Shown in pieces: positions 56,504-64,000 of a stretch of DNA of 64,000 nucleotides. The position numbers were made by a program, and so were the translations under genes. The DNA comes from Streptomyces decoyicus (lineage in GTDB: Bacteria > Actinomycetota > Actinomycetes > Streptomycetales > Streptomycetaceae). Numbering within the stretch: the first letter of the stretch is position 1; every line of letters starts with the position of its first letter. Below the pieces are notes generated by a model. It ran no database searches. It had not been told where the DNA came from and worked only from the letters and a program-made list of their open reading frames with translations. The DNA is taken from NCBI RefSeq assembly GCF_019880305.1, contig NZ_CP082301.1, positions 1,302,001-1,366,000 of the forward strand. Reading direction: 5' to 3'.

Positions 56504-59500
56504 GCGGCGGACCGGTCGACCCGGCCGATGTACCGGTCTTCACCGGTGATCTGGACGTTCTGGAAGCCAAGACGAAGGCACTGTCCCACGGCGGCTCCAA
56601 GGTCCGAACCGCCGGCTCGGACGTCCACAAGTCCTTCGGCGGACTGGCTGCCTTCTACAAGGCGCCCGAGGCGGAGCAGCTGTTCGGCGTCACCAAGCCG
56701 GTGGAGCGCACGGCACACGACCTGAGTGACGACATGCATGTCATCGCCGGGGCTCTGAGCACCTACGCCCGCGAGATCAGGCCACTGATCCACCGGCTGA
56801 ACCAGCTCAAGCAGGAGGCCGCCGATTTCCGCGACAACGAGGCCGCCGAAGACGACTGGAGCGAGGACGGCGACCTGACCGACGAGAACCTCAATCGCCG
56901 CAACAAGATCGCCGAGGTCTGGGCCGCGTTCCAGGAAGCCGAACGCGACTGCCACGCCAAGATCGTCGCGCTGGTACCCGGCGGCAAGGCGCTCCACACA
57001 ATCGACGCCTCCCACAAGAAGGGATACGGCTACGACGCCGAAGCCCTCAAGGCATCCAAGAGCCTTCCCTGGGGCGACACGGTCGAAGAATCCGTTCCCT
57101 GGTGGCAGGTGTGGGAACACGCCTACGACTTCGGCAAGGGCTTCATCGTCGACGGCGTGGGGGGCACCATCGACGGCATCTACACCCTGTTCGGCGGGCA
57201 CGGCGGGGACGCCGCCGGCGAGGCGTGGCTCGGTCTGGCCAAGCTCTCCACCGCAGTGGCGATCACCACCACGCCCGGATTGAACGTCGCCTACTGGATG
57301 GCGCCGGGGAAGATGCTCCCCTCCTGGCTGCGGGACTCGCGTACCGCGGTGCTGGATACCGGCAAGGCTCTTGTGGCCTGGGACCAGTGGGAAACGAACG
57401 GCTCCCGAGCCGCCGGCGCAGTCACCTTCAACATCGTGACCGCCCTCTTCACCCGCGGTGGCGGTGCCGCCGTGCAGGGCGCCGGCAAGGCGGGCGGGCT
57501 GGCCAAGGGTCTGTCCGTCGTCAGCAAGGTGGGCAGCGCCGTCGACCCGATGACCTACGTCATCAAGGGCGCCGGTGCGGGCCTGTCAAAGGTCGGCGAC
57601 CTGATGGCCCACCTCAAGGGCCTCGGCCACGTCGAGACCCCGAAGATCTCCGAGGGCGCCTACAGCCTGCCCGAGGGAGCCGCCAAGATGCCGGACGGCA
57701 CGATCCAACTGCCCGAAGGCGCCGCCATTCCGGAAGGGGCGACCAAACTCCCGGGCGGCAGAATCGAGCTGCCCGAAGGCACGGTAACCCTCCCCGCGCA
57801 CACAGTGAAGGACCCCTTCACGGGGAACTACACGGACGCCGCCGGCCACCTCTACAGCAAGGACGACGGCAGCCTGCTCCAAGACGCCAAGGACGCCCCC
57901 CAGGGCAACCCCGCCCAACCCGCCACGGGAGCGGACAACCCACGAATCGAGACCCCGGCCCACCAGGAACAGCGGGTCCCGGCCGGCGTCGGCGGACGGG
58001 GCGACGACTTCACACGCGTCGGCCCGGACATCCCCGACCCGGCCCGCACCGGCGACAACGCAGGCCACGGCGCCGCTGGCTCACACGACAACACCCCCAT
58101 GGGCCGCGCCGACGGCCATGGCGCCCCCGGCGGAAACGTGGGCGACCACATGCCCACGAATAGCCTGGACGACAACACAGTCGGTGGCAGTGGCCACACC
58201 ACCGACACCCCGACCAGCGGTGACCACGGGCACGACCCGACGAACTCATCCAGTGGGGACCACGCGCCCGGCGGCGTCGGCGACGCCGACGGTCCTGGTG
58301 AAACAACGCCTGTCGGGCCGCAAAGCAATCGGGCCGACGGATCATGGGCGGGCGAGAACGGCCTACATCTAGACCAGGAAGCGAACGCCGCCGCGGACGA
58401 CTTCATGCGCAGGTCCGCTGAGGCGGAGCCGCGCATCACTGAGGCGATGCAGGACATCGCTGGCAAGGCCGACGACGGGAAGTTGATCGGCCTGGAGTAC
58501 CGCCTCAAGGGGGAGGACTCCCTCAAGCGCAAGCTCGCCACTGACATGCTTGAAGACATCGGCATGGACCACGGCCGAGCGCTCGGCGATATCAAGGACT
58601 CCATCCGCTACACGATGGAGGTCCCGAGCAACCGTTACACCCACGGAGTGCAGCAGGCGATCAACGACCTGCAGGCCAGGGGGTTCGAGAACGTCACGTT
58701 CAAGAACACCTGGGACTCCGTCGGCTACAAGGGAATTAACTCAACCTGGCGCGACCCGGTCAGTGGCCAGGTCTTCGAGCTGCAATTCCACACAGCCGAT
58801 AGCTTTGTGGCCAAGATGGACGGCCACGTCCTGTACGAGAAGGAGCGCCTGCCCGGAGTCTCCCGCGACGAGATTGCCGCGATCAAGGTCAAGCAGGCCG
58901 AACTGTTCGGCAAGGTGCCGGTACCGCATGATGCGGGTGCCATCAGGATCGGTGCACACGGCGCGGACGATGTGGCAGCCGCACTCGGCAAAGACCTCGA
59001 CTCGACGGCTCACGACCTCGGGGCGGTGGGCGACGATGTCGGGGGCTTGGGCAAAGACGCGGTAGACATCAGTGGACTGCGTGACGATGCGCTGGACGCT
59101 GCGGGCAATGCGGAGAATCCGTACGCCCACGGACCCAACGGCGGCTGGGGAGGAGCCGGTTGGGTCGAAAAGCCCTCGGATTATGCGGCTGGTGTGTACG
59201 AATCGCTCCGGGCCACACCCAATCACGTTGACGTCCCCGTGATGGCCCGTAACACCGGTATCGCTGAGGCCGTCATCCGGCAGGTGAAGACCCATATGAT
59301 CAAGGAACAGCACGACGTGGTCACCCGGCCCGGGGAGTCTAAGCGTGGTCTCTTCACGCCTCGCGATGACCTGGCTGAACTGTGGGACGGTGCCCGCAAG
59401 GGAACCCTGGACGCGGACCAGATCGTGGAATTCAGGCACCTGATGACACACGAGTACGTGGAGAGCCGGCTGATGAAGGGGGGTCTGCCGTACGTGTACG

Positions 59501-59748
59501 ACGAGACGGGCCTGTGGAGGTGGGGCGACGAGGGTGAATTCGAAGGCAGGAGGTCGCCGAAGAGCCTGTCTGCAGCAGGTGCACACGACCTGGCGCCCAA
59601 CCCTGCACGGGGTGGTTTCGGGAGGCAGTGGCAGAAGCTTGGCCTCAGGCACCCCAAGACGGATCTGGCCGCTGATTTGTCCAACATCGATGACTTCGTG
59701 AAGGATATTGTTAAGGAACTGCGAGCCAAGGGGGTGGACCTGAAGTGA
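56500..59748 (+). CDS. Large T7SS-linked toxin with RelA/SpoT-like domain and a C-terminal HEYVE domain
   Basis: A 1,082-residue predicted effector. The N-terminal part (about 1-200) is helical, as in T7SS-exported polymorphic toxins. It is followed by a Gly/Ala-rich hydrophobic part (about 210-360), a linker of LPEG-type repeats (about 390-430) and a disordered Pro/Gly/His region (about 450-620). Residues about 630-810 read like a RelA/SpoT synthetase fold: EYRLKGEDSLKRKL (R-x-K, S-x-x-x-K), IKDSIRYTMEVP, KNTWDSVGYKGINSTW and FELQFHT. The last part (about 890-1082) has DYAAGVYESLRATPN, VKTHMIKEQH and LMTHEYVESRLMKGGLPY, a second possible toxin module I cannot name. It starts GTGA over DUF6507 and ends GTGA over the next gene. 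Confidence 0.78.
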   Translation: MSGGPVDPADVPVFTGDLDVLEAKTKALSHGGSKVRTAGSDVHKSFGGLAAFYKAPEAEQLFGVTKPVERTAHDLSDDMHVIAGALSTYAREIRPLIHRLNQLKQEAADFRDNEAAEDDWSEDGDLTDENLNRRNKIAEVWAAFQEAERDCHAKIVALVPGGKALHTIDASHKKGYGYDAEALKASKSLPWGDTVEESVPWWQVWEHAYDFGKGFIVDGVGGTIDGIYTLFGGHGGDAAGEAWLGLAKLSTAVAITTTPGLNVAYWMAPGKMLPSWLRDSRTAVLDTGKALVAWDQWETNGSRAAGAVTFNIVTALFTRGGGAAVQGAGKAGGLAKGLSVVSKVGSAVDPMTYVIKGAGAGLSKVGDLMAHLKGLGHVETPKISEGAYSLPEGAAKMPDGTIQLPEGAAIPEGATKLPGGRIELPEGTVTLPAHTVKDPFTGNYTDAAGHLYSKDDGSLLQDAKDAPQGNPAQPATGADNPRIETPAHQEQRVPAGVGGRGDDFTRVGPDIPDPARTGDNAGHGAAGSHDNTPMGRADGHGAPGGNVGDHMPTNSLDDNTVGGSGHTTDTPTSGDHGHDPTNSSSGDHAPGGVGDADGPGETTPVGPQSNRADGSWAGENGLHLDQEANAAADDFMRRSAEAEPRITEAMQDIAGKADDGKLIGLEYRLKGEDSLKRKLATDMLEDIGMDHGRALGDIKDSIRYTMEVPSNRYTHGVQQAINDLQARGFENVTFKNTWDSVGYKGINSTWRDPVSGQVFELQFHTADSFVAKMDGHVLYEKERLPGVSRDEIAAIKVKQAELFGKVPVPHDAGAIRIGAHGADDVAAALGKDLDSTAHDLGAVGDDVGGLGKDAVDISGLRDDALDAAGNAENPYAHGPNGGWGGAGWVEKPSDYAAGVYESLRATPNHVDVPVMARNTGIAEAVIRQVKTHMIKEQHDVVTRPGESKRGLFTPRDDLAELWDGARKGTLDADQIVEFRHLMTHEYVESRLMKGGLPYVYDETGLWRWGDEGEFEGRRSPKSLSAAGAHDLAPNPARGGFGRQWQKLGLRHPKTDLAADLSNIDDFVKDIVKELRAKGVDLK

Positions 59749-60524
59749 CCGAGAATTCTTCACGCAGGGTGTTGGAGCGACTGCGTGCCATTGACTGGGC
59801 CGACGATTTCGCGGCATCCGATCACGCCAATTCGCGCGCTTTGCTCATGCGCGAATACCTCCGACGAGCCGCTCTGTGGGCGCGTGCTTGTGGGGCAGAG
59901 CAGTCCTGGCCTTTCTTCGACGTCGCGGAGCACGTCGATGCGGAGTTCCAGACACCCCCCGATGTCGCCGCCGAAGTGGAAGAAGTCCTGGCCGGGCTCG
60001 CCCCGACTTCGCTGAAGCGGACCTGCCGAGCCGCTATCCGGTGGGCGGCGCTGCGTGACGTCCGAGACGATCTGCCTGCCGATCTGCCGGACCCCTATGA
60101 ACCGCTACTCCTCATGTACGAACGGGGCGGCGGGTACTACCTGGAGGAGTATCTCGACCTCAACGGCGTGATGATCCGGCTCGGCAACGTGGAGAGCAAC
60201 GCTTCCGCCACGTCTTTCGTCACGCTCGCCCCAGCGACACTCGACGCGCTCGATGCCGAAGGCCAGATCACCTACTACGCGAAGGTCAGCGAGGGCTACC
60301 CCCGGCACAAACCGCGCGGAATCGTCCGGCGTCGAATCGACGAAGGCCAGACGTATGACGAAGCCTTCACCCGGCGCCTCCGCTGGGAGCCGACCGAGTA
60401 CCTCAATCTGTACGACCTCGGTCACAACGAAGTGGACCATGTCAAGATCACAGAGATCGAGGCTGCCGCGTTCATCGAATCGGTGACGGCGAAGATCCTT
60501 GGCTCCCCTTCGGCCACACCGTGA
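59745..60524 (+). CDS. Candidate immunity protein of the RelA/SpoT-like toxin
   Basis: A 259-residue soluble protein with no signal peptide. I do not recognise its family. The first half is helical (RVLERLRAIDWADDFAASDHANSRALLMREYLRRAALWARA); the second half is beta-rich and acidic (YERGGGYYLEEYLDLNGVMIRLGNVESNASATSFVTLAPATLDALDAEGQITYYAKVSEGYPRH). Its GTG start overlaps the toxin's stop as GTGA, the strongest coupling in the locus, which is the classic place of a cognate immunity gene. The function is inferred from position only. Confidence 0.7.
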   Translation: MTENSSRRVLERLRAIDWADDFAASDHANSRALLMREYLRRAALWARACGAEQSWPFFDVAEHVDAEFQTPPDVAAEVEEVLAGLAPTSLKRTCRAAIRWAALRDVRDDLPADLPDPYEPLLLMYERGGGYYLEEYLDLNGVMIRLGNVESNASATSFVTLAPATLDALDAEGQITYYAKVSEGYPRHKPRGIVRRRIDEGQTYDEAFTRRLRWEPTEYLNLYDLGHNEVDHVKITEIEAAAFIESVTAKILGSPSATP

Positions 60525-60539
60525 CCGTCACGTTCTTGC

Positions 60540-60653
60540 CTGCTCGCCATTGACTGCCTCGCCTATGACGGGAGGAGCCCGATCGAGGACGAGTCGGAGT
60601 ACCTGCCCAAGCACCTCCTGCAGCACGGTTGGCTCGGCGAGTTCCCCACGTGA
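60540..60653 (+). pseudogene. Imm49 gene 3' relic
   Basis: About 37 codons that read LLAIDCLAYDGRSPIEDESEYLPKHLLQHGWLGEFPT and a stop. They match the C-terminal end of Imm49 proteins and parallel the end of the intact gene downstream (IPVEVETDFLPEALLDFAWRGEFDA). The 5' part is absent, apparently replaced by the end of the preceding gene. The relic's stop codon overlaps the GTG start of the intact Imm49 gene. Confidence 0.8.
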
Positions 60654-61486
60654 GGCACCTGGAACAGATGGCAGCGGTGGTTCCCGTCATGGAGGGGTCG
60701 CTGTCCGATTCGTTGGAGGAGATCGAGACCTCGCACAACTCCAGGTCGGAAGCGGTCATGGAGTCGCTGAACGTCGCCCTCGTCCGCTGTGTCGGCGACC
60801 CCACTGCCGGCATGTTGGAGACCTGGGAGTCCTGGCTGCTGGCCATACAGGTGCACTCGGCCGTCTTCGCCGCCGCCGATCCCAACCGGGAAACGGTCAC
60901 CTGCAAGATCCGCCAGGAGGAGCGCCACCTCGCCACCACCGGGCCGCAGACCTACCTCAACGCGAACACCTGGCTCAACGCCTTCTACCTCGCGGTCATC
61001 TGCCGTGAAGCAGCCCGCCTCGACATGCTGGCCCGGATCCCGGTGTCCCTGCTGCGCGACTTCGGCGGCGCCCTGGACGAGTACACCTACGCCTGGGTGG
61101 AAACCCTCCGGAGCTTCTGGCTCCACCGAGACGACCTGCGCACACACCTGGTGAACGCCGTGGACCTGAGCGCTCCCGAGCACGCCCGCGTCGTCGACGC
61201 GGAGACAATGATCAAGCTCAAGTACCCGCCGATCATGATGCTCTACCGCTACCTGCGCAACGACGTCGCTGGCTTCAACGACGCCCTGGCCGACGCCATC
61301 CACTGGCACAAGGAGTACTGGACCGCCGACGAGGACCGCACCGAAAACATCCTCGGGATCGTGGCCCTCGCCCCGCTGGCCATCGCCAGCCTCGCGAAGG
61401 CCAACGGCATCCCGGTCGAGGTCGAGACCGACTTCCTCCCCGAGGCCCTCCTCGACTTCGCCTGGCGCGGCGAGTTCGACGCGTAA
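60650..61486 (+). CDS. Imm49 family immunity protein
   Basis: A 278-residue, mostly helical Imm49 protein, an antitoxin-like family of polymorphic-toxin loci that is frequent in Streptomyces. Family landmarks are ETWESWLLAIQVHSAVFAAA, ATTGPQTYLNANTWLNAFYLAVICREAARLDMLARIPVSLLR, YTYAWVETLRSFWL, LKYPPIMMLYRYLRNDVAGFNDALADAIHWHKEYWTADEDR and the C-terminal VEVETDFLPEALL. The GTG at 60650 overlaps the preceding relic's stop as GTGA; an ATG at 60668 is possible. The matching toxin is unknown; the locus's own effector is one candidate. Confidence 0.9.
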   Translation: MRHLEQMAAVVPVMEGSLSDSLEEIETSHNSRSEAVMESLNVALVRCVGDPTAGMLETWESWLLAIQVHSAVFAAADPNRETVTCKIRQEERHLATTGPQTYLNANTWLNAFYLAVICREAARLDMLARIPVSLLRDFGGALDEYTYAWVETLRSFWLHRDDLRTHLVNAVDLSAPEHARVVDAETMIKLKYPPIMMLYRYLRNDVAGFNDALADAIHWHKEYWTADEDRTENILGIVALAPLAIASLAKANGIPVEVETDFLPEALLDFAWRGEFDA

Positions 61487-61512
61487 CACCGCACCCCACG
61501 TAAGGCGCACAC

Positions 61513-61870
61513 ATGACCATCGTCATCCCACGCCACGCATTCCGTATGGGCAACGTGGCCGTGATCATGGCGCCGGTTGTCGCGGCCGCGCAGGAAGCCG
61601 TCGAGGGGATGGAGACCTCCGAGGACGACCGCTACGACGCATTGACCTTCACACCGGGCGCAGCGAAGTGGCGCTGTCTCCAAGACCCCAGTTCGGACAA
61701 GCTCGAGACCTGGCTCGAGGAGGGGAGTCCTGGATACTTGCGATGCAGGTGGGCTCCGCCCTGTTCGCCGCGAGTACCACGCAGGAGGGGCCTGTTCCGC
61801 TGCGGGCCGGGACCCTGGACGAGGTGCGCAGGCTCCCCGCCACCGGCCCGCAGGACTACCTGCACGCCGG
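61513..61870 (+). pseudogene. Imm49 N-terminal copy, frameshifted
   Basis: A second Imm49 start, MTIVIPRHAFRMGNVAVIMAPVVAAAQEAVEGMETSEDDRYDAL, runs to KLETWLEEG near 61724 and then leaves frame. The family continues in the +2 frame as ESWILAMQVGSALFAASTTQEG and RRLPATGPQDYLHAG up to about 61870. Adding one G in the run at 61719-61725 restores the frame. The C-terminal 60 percent of the family is absent; it is replaced by an aminotransferase sequence in the same frame. Confidence 0.8.
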
Positions 61871-63218
61871 GAAGTCCGACCAGGCGGAGCTCGGTGCACT
61901 TGCCGGTGTCCTCGCCAGCCGCCGCTGGGGAGGGGTCCACAGCGGATCACAAGGTGAGGCGTTCGAAAGGGCGCTCGGCGAGTACCTCGACGTGCCGCAC
62001 ATGGCGGTGGTCTCGAGCGGCACTGCTGGACTGATGATCGCCCTGAGAGCACTGGGTGTCCCAGCCGGCGACGAGGTCGTCGTCCCCGCCATGACCTATG
62101 TGGCGACGGCCACCGCAGTATCCGTACTCGGCGGGGTGCCGGTGTTCGCGGACATCGCCCCTGACACCCACACGATCGACCCTTCGTCCGTGGAAGCTGC
62201 GATCAGCGAGAAGACGAAGGCGATCATTGCCGTTCACCTGGGCGGGCACCCTGCCGACATGGACCGCCTCGGACTCATCGCGGAGGAACGCGGTGTCCCG
62301 ATCATTGAGGACTGCGCCCAGTCTCTCGGCGCGACCTGGAACGGCGCTCACACCGGATCGCTTGGTCGGGTCGGCGTGTTCAGCTTCGCCCGTACCAAGA
62401 ACATCTCCGCCGGAGAGGGTAGAGCGGTTGTCATACAAGATGGTGAGCTCGCGGCACGTATCGCGTCGCTACGCGATCACGGGCGCCCCCTTGGCGTCAC
62501 CGGTCACCACCCCGAACTGGGCTGGAACCTGCGGCTCAGCGAGTTTCAGTCCGCCATACTGGGCGTCCGGCTCGAACGCCTGGACCGCCAACTCGCAGCG
62601 AAGACAAAGGGCGCAGCGTTCCTCACCAGCGTGCTGTCCAGCGTGCCAGGATTGCGGCCTGTGCCCGCCGATCTTGATCCACGGGTAACCAGACACGGCC
62701 GGTTCTCCCTCGCGTTCACCATCGACGCCGAAGCATTCAGCAACATCTCGATCAGTTCCTTCCGCTCCGCGCTGAGAGCGGAAGGCATCCCTGTCGGTCT
62801 CCGCGACCTCATCGCCTGTCCCGACGAGCCGATCTACGCCGACGGCGCAGCCCAGGACTACGCGCACTCACGCACCGTGTCGTGTACGCAGGCCCGTGCT
62901 GCCTGCACCAGGCTGGCGCTGTTCGGACAGGCAGCCGGGTCGGGCATGCTGCTCGAAGACCCATCGGAACTCGCCGATGTCGTACCCGCACGACCTGCGG
63001 CACAAATGGCCACCGTGCCCCTGAGCAACGGCGTGCCCATCCACGAGGTGTCACGGTGGATGGGCCAGAGCTCCATCAAGATCACGGTGGACCGGTACGG
63101 CCGCCTCGCCCTCGACGGCAGTGAGCGCTGCCTGCCGTCGAGGGCGTCGAGGCCACCTTCGGGGTGCACATGCTCAGCGGATTCCCAGCTCCGCGAGTAC
63201 CCGGCGCTGAGTTGGTGA
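61668..63218 (+). CDS. Chimeric frame: Imm49 fragment, DegT/StrS aminotransferase, integrase tail
   Basis: A 516-residue open frame of three parts. Residues about 22-68 are Imm49 (see 61513). Residues about 70-445 are a nearly complete DegT/DnrJ/EryC1/StrS PLP aminotransferase: VVSSGTAGLMIALRALGVPAGDEVVVPAMTYVATATAV, EDCAQSLGAT, and the PLP lysine at about residue 244 in SFARTKNISAGEG. Residues about 447-480 (VPLSNGVPIHEVSRWMGQSSIKITVDRYG) are the end of a tyrosine recombinase; the last 35 or so residues are unrelated and run over the hairpin at 63108. The usual DegT start is lost and no good internal start is seen. Whether it is expressed is unknown; it may be a recombination scar. Confidence 0.75.
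   Translation: MALSPRPQFGQARDLARGGESWILAMQVGSALFAASTTQEGPVPLRAGTLDEVRRLPATGPQDYLHAGKSDQAELGALAGVLASRRWGGVHSGSQGEAFERALGEYLDVPHMAVVSSGTAGLMIALRALGVPAGDEVVVPAMTYVATATAVSVLGGVPVFADIAPDTHTIDPSSVEAAISEKTKAIIAVHLGGHPADMDRLGLIAEERGVPIIEDCAQSLGATWNGAHTGSLGRVGVFSFARTKNISAGEGRAVVIQDGELAARIASLRDHGRPLGVTGHHPELGWNLRLSEFQSAILGVRLERLDRQLAAKTKGAAFLTSVLSSVPGLRPVPADLDPRVTRHGRFSLAFTIDAEAFSNISISSFRSALRAEGIPVGLRDLIACPDEPIYADGAAQDYAHSRTVSCTQARAACTRLALFGQAAGSGMLLEDPSELADVVPARPAAQMATVPLSNGVPIHEVSRWMGQSSIKITVDRYGRLALDGSERCLPSRASRPPSGCTCSADSQLREYPALSW
63007..63111 (+). pseudogene. Tyrosine recombinase (phage-type integrase) C-terminal fragment
   Basis: The tail ATVPLSNGVPIHEVSRWMGQSSIKITVDRYGRL equals the end of actinophage/ICE integrases (FASLxLxNGVPIHEVSRWMGHSSIxxTVDxYGHL), which includes the catalytic Tyr region. 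The core with the Arg-His-Arg residues is missing. It is fused in frame to the aminotransferase-like sequence and is direct evidence of a mobile-element boundary. Confidence 0.8.
63108..63145. terminator. Hairpin terminator between chimera and C39 peptidase gene
   Basis: A perfect 14-bp stem (63108-63121 with 63132-63145) and a 10-base loop, 29 bases beyond the C39 gene's end on the minus strand. The chimeric frame runs through it, which suggests that its last codons are not native. Confidence 0.7.
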
Positions 63219-64000
63219 CGGCTTGGCCGGGAAGTACAGATAGCAGACGCCGCCGGATCCGCCGACGACCTTGCCGTCCGCGTTCTTGCGCTTGGTCCGC
63301 AGCCAGATGTTCTCGAACTGACGGCGCTTGTAGACGTGCCGGACCGCGGCGTTGTCGGGCGAGGCCGGGTCGTTCGTGATGACGTCGCCGTCCTTGGTGA
63401 AGCCGATGACGGTCATCAGGTGGCCCGCGGTGCCGTAGCCCGCGCCGTCGAGTTCGGTCTTCAGGAAGGACTGGGACGTGATGACCGGGATGCCTGCGTG
63501 GATGAGGCGTTCGGCGTCCGTGAGGGAGGACAGGCGGGTGACGATGCCCTGGAGGTCCCGGTAGGTGGCGGCATAGGCGGCGTTGAAGGGCCAGTTGCCG
63601 CAGCCTTCGTACTGGTAGTCGAAGGTGTGGCGGGCGGCGTGGCAGACCTGGGGGTCGGCGTAGTCGGGGTCGACCCAGGACAGCTGCTGCTGGGTGGGCC
63701 TGCGGCCCCAGTGTTCGATGGTCATCTGGGAGGAGGTGGGGCTGCACCATGCCTCGCCGCCGTTGTCGTACTCCGGGTACTGGCCCTTGTGGATCTCCTG
63801 CGAGTAGCGGGGGACGACCAGCTCACGGCCGACGAGACCGGGCGCGGACGCCGGCACCTCGAAGCGGTCGGGGACGTCCGAGCCCATGGCGCCCAGCCGC
63901 CAGACGGTGGGGGTGAGGGTGCCACCGGGCTTGCGGTAGAGGGTGACGCGGAGCTCGTAGGAGGTCAGGCGGAGGCCGCTCGCCGGGGTGTCGATGGCGA
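63174..64000 (-). CDS. C39-family peptidase, partial (continues past the right edge)
   Basis: At least 274 residues of a papain-fold C39-like peptidase (C39_2 type). The catalytic Cys is in NGGEAWCSPTSSQMTIEHWG (Q of the oxyanion hole in VPRYSQEIHKG), the His in GYGTAGHLMTVIGFTKDGD, and the Asn/Asp in ITNDPASP. The frame stays open to 64000 (upstream residues include RLTSYELRVTLYRKPGGTLTPTVWRLG), so an N-terminal region, possibly with a signal peptide, lies outside. It is convergent with, and overlaps by 45 bases, the chimeric frame. Confidence 0.85.
   Translation of the reverse strand, partial: AIDTPASGLRLTSYELRVTLYRKPGGTLTPTVWRLGAMGSDVPDRFEVPASAPGLVGRELVVPRYSQEIHKGQYPEYDNGGEAWCSPTSSQMTIEHWGRRPTQQQLSWVDPDYADPQVCHAARHTFDYQYEGCGNWPFNAAYAATYRDLQGIVTRLSSLTDAERLIHAGIPVITSQSFLKTELDGAGYGTAGHLMTVIGFTKDGDVITNDPASPDNAAVRHVYKRRQFENIWLRTKRKNADGKVVGGSGGVCYLYFPAKPSPTQRRVLAELGIR

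Overview
The window is a chromosomal segment of a high-GC actinomycete, almost certainly Streptomyces or a very close relative. The support is very high third-position GC, GTG/TTG starts, GTGA/ATGA start-stop overlaps, a complete Cvn conservon, a monomeric isocitrate dehydrogenase, an LAXTG-type sortase substrate, DUF6421/DUF5134/DUF4142 proteins and a Streptomyces-style type VII secretion locus. The species cannot be fixed from the sequence alone.

Layout. 1-6.1 kb holds a DUF4395 membrane protein, a PlsC-like acyltransferase and two minus-strand operons (transglutaminase-like + B3/4; DUF6421 + SDR + threonine-aldolase-like). 6.1-15 kb holds a GDPD phosphodiesterase, a complete polar amino-acid ABC importer, GNAT and VOC proteins, DUF5134, an M56 peptidase, a PAP2 phosphatase and a HAD hydrolase. 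15-21.4 kb holds isocitrate dehydrogenase, an SDR and three envelope proteins built alike (short tail, one membrane segment, exported domain). 21.8-25.6 kb is a NarL-type two-component system facing an ABC-2 exporter. 26-30 kb holds an uncharacterised protein, an APC permease and an orphan sugar-binding lipoprotein. 30.5-34.7 kb is a cvnABCD conservon whose cvnC carries an in-frame insertion of a repeat-like sequence. 34.9-40 kb holds DUF4142 and MarR genes sharing a candidate operator, a hydrolase, and two related secreted proteins between IS5-family transposase remnants. 40.6-42.7 kb is a Tat-exported L-amino-acid oxidase with a tandem-repeat leader.

From about 42.8 kb the region becomes accessory: an Imm5-like immunity gene, a nuclease-fold fragment, a PP2C phosphatase, a frameshifted VOC pseudogene and a decayed type I-E-like CRISPR array. 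Next comes a type VII secretion (T7SS) locus: small membrane protein, EccD, MinD-like ATPase, EccC with three ATPase domains, DUF6177, two WXG100-like proteins and DUF6507. It is translationally linked to a 1,082-residue candidate effector. That protein carries a RelA/SpoT-like nucleotide-synthetase domain and a second C-terminal domain with an HEYVE motif, and it overlaps by GTGA a candidate immunity gene. Then follow three Imm49 copies (a 3' relic, an intact gene, a frameshifted copy) and one open frame joining an Imm49 piece, a nearly complete DegT/StrS aminotransferase and a tyrosine-recombinase tail. A C39-type peptidase runs off the right edge.

The most interesting part is 55-63.2 kb: a T7SS-linked toxin/immunity locus with an alarmone-synthetase-like warhead and visible gene birth and decay in its immunity array. 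EccB, EccE and a mycosin are not in view, so the secretion locus is incomplete here. All functional calls come from reading motifs; no database search was run.
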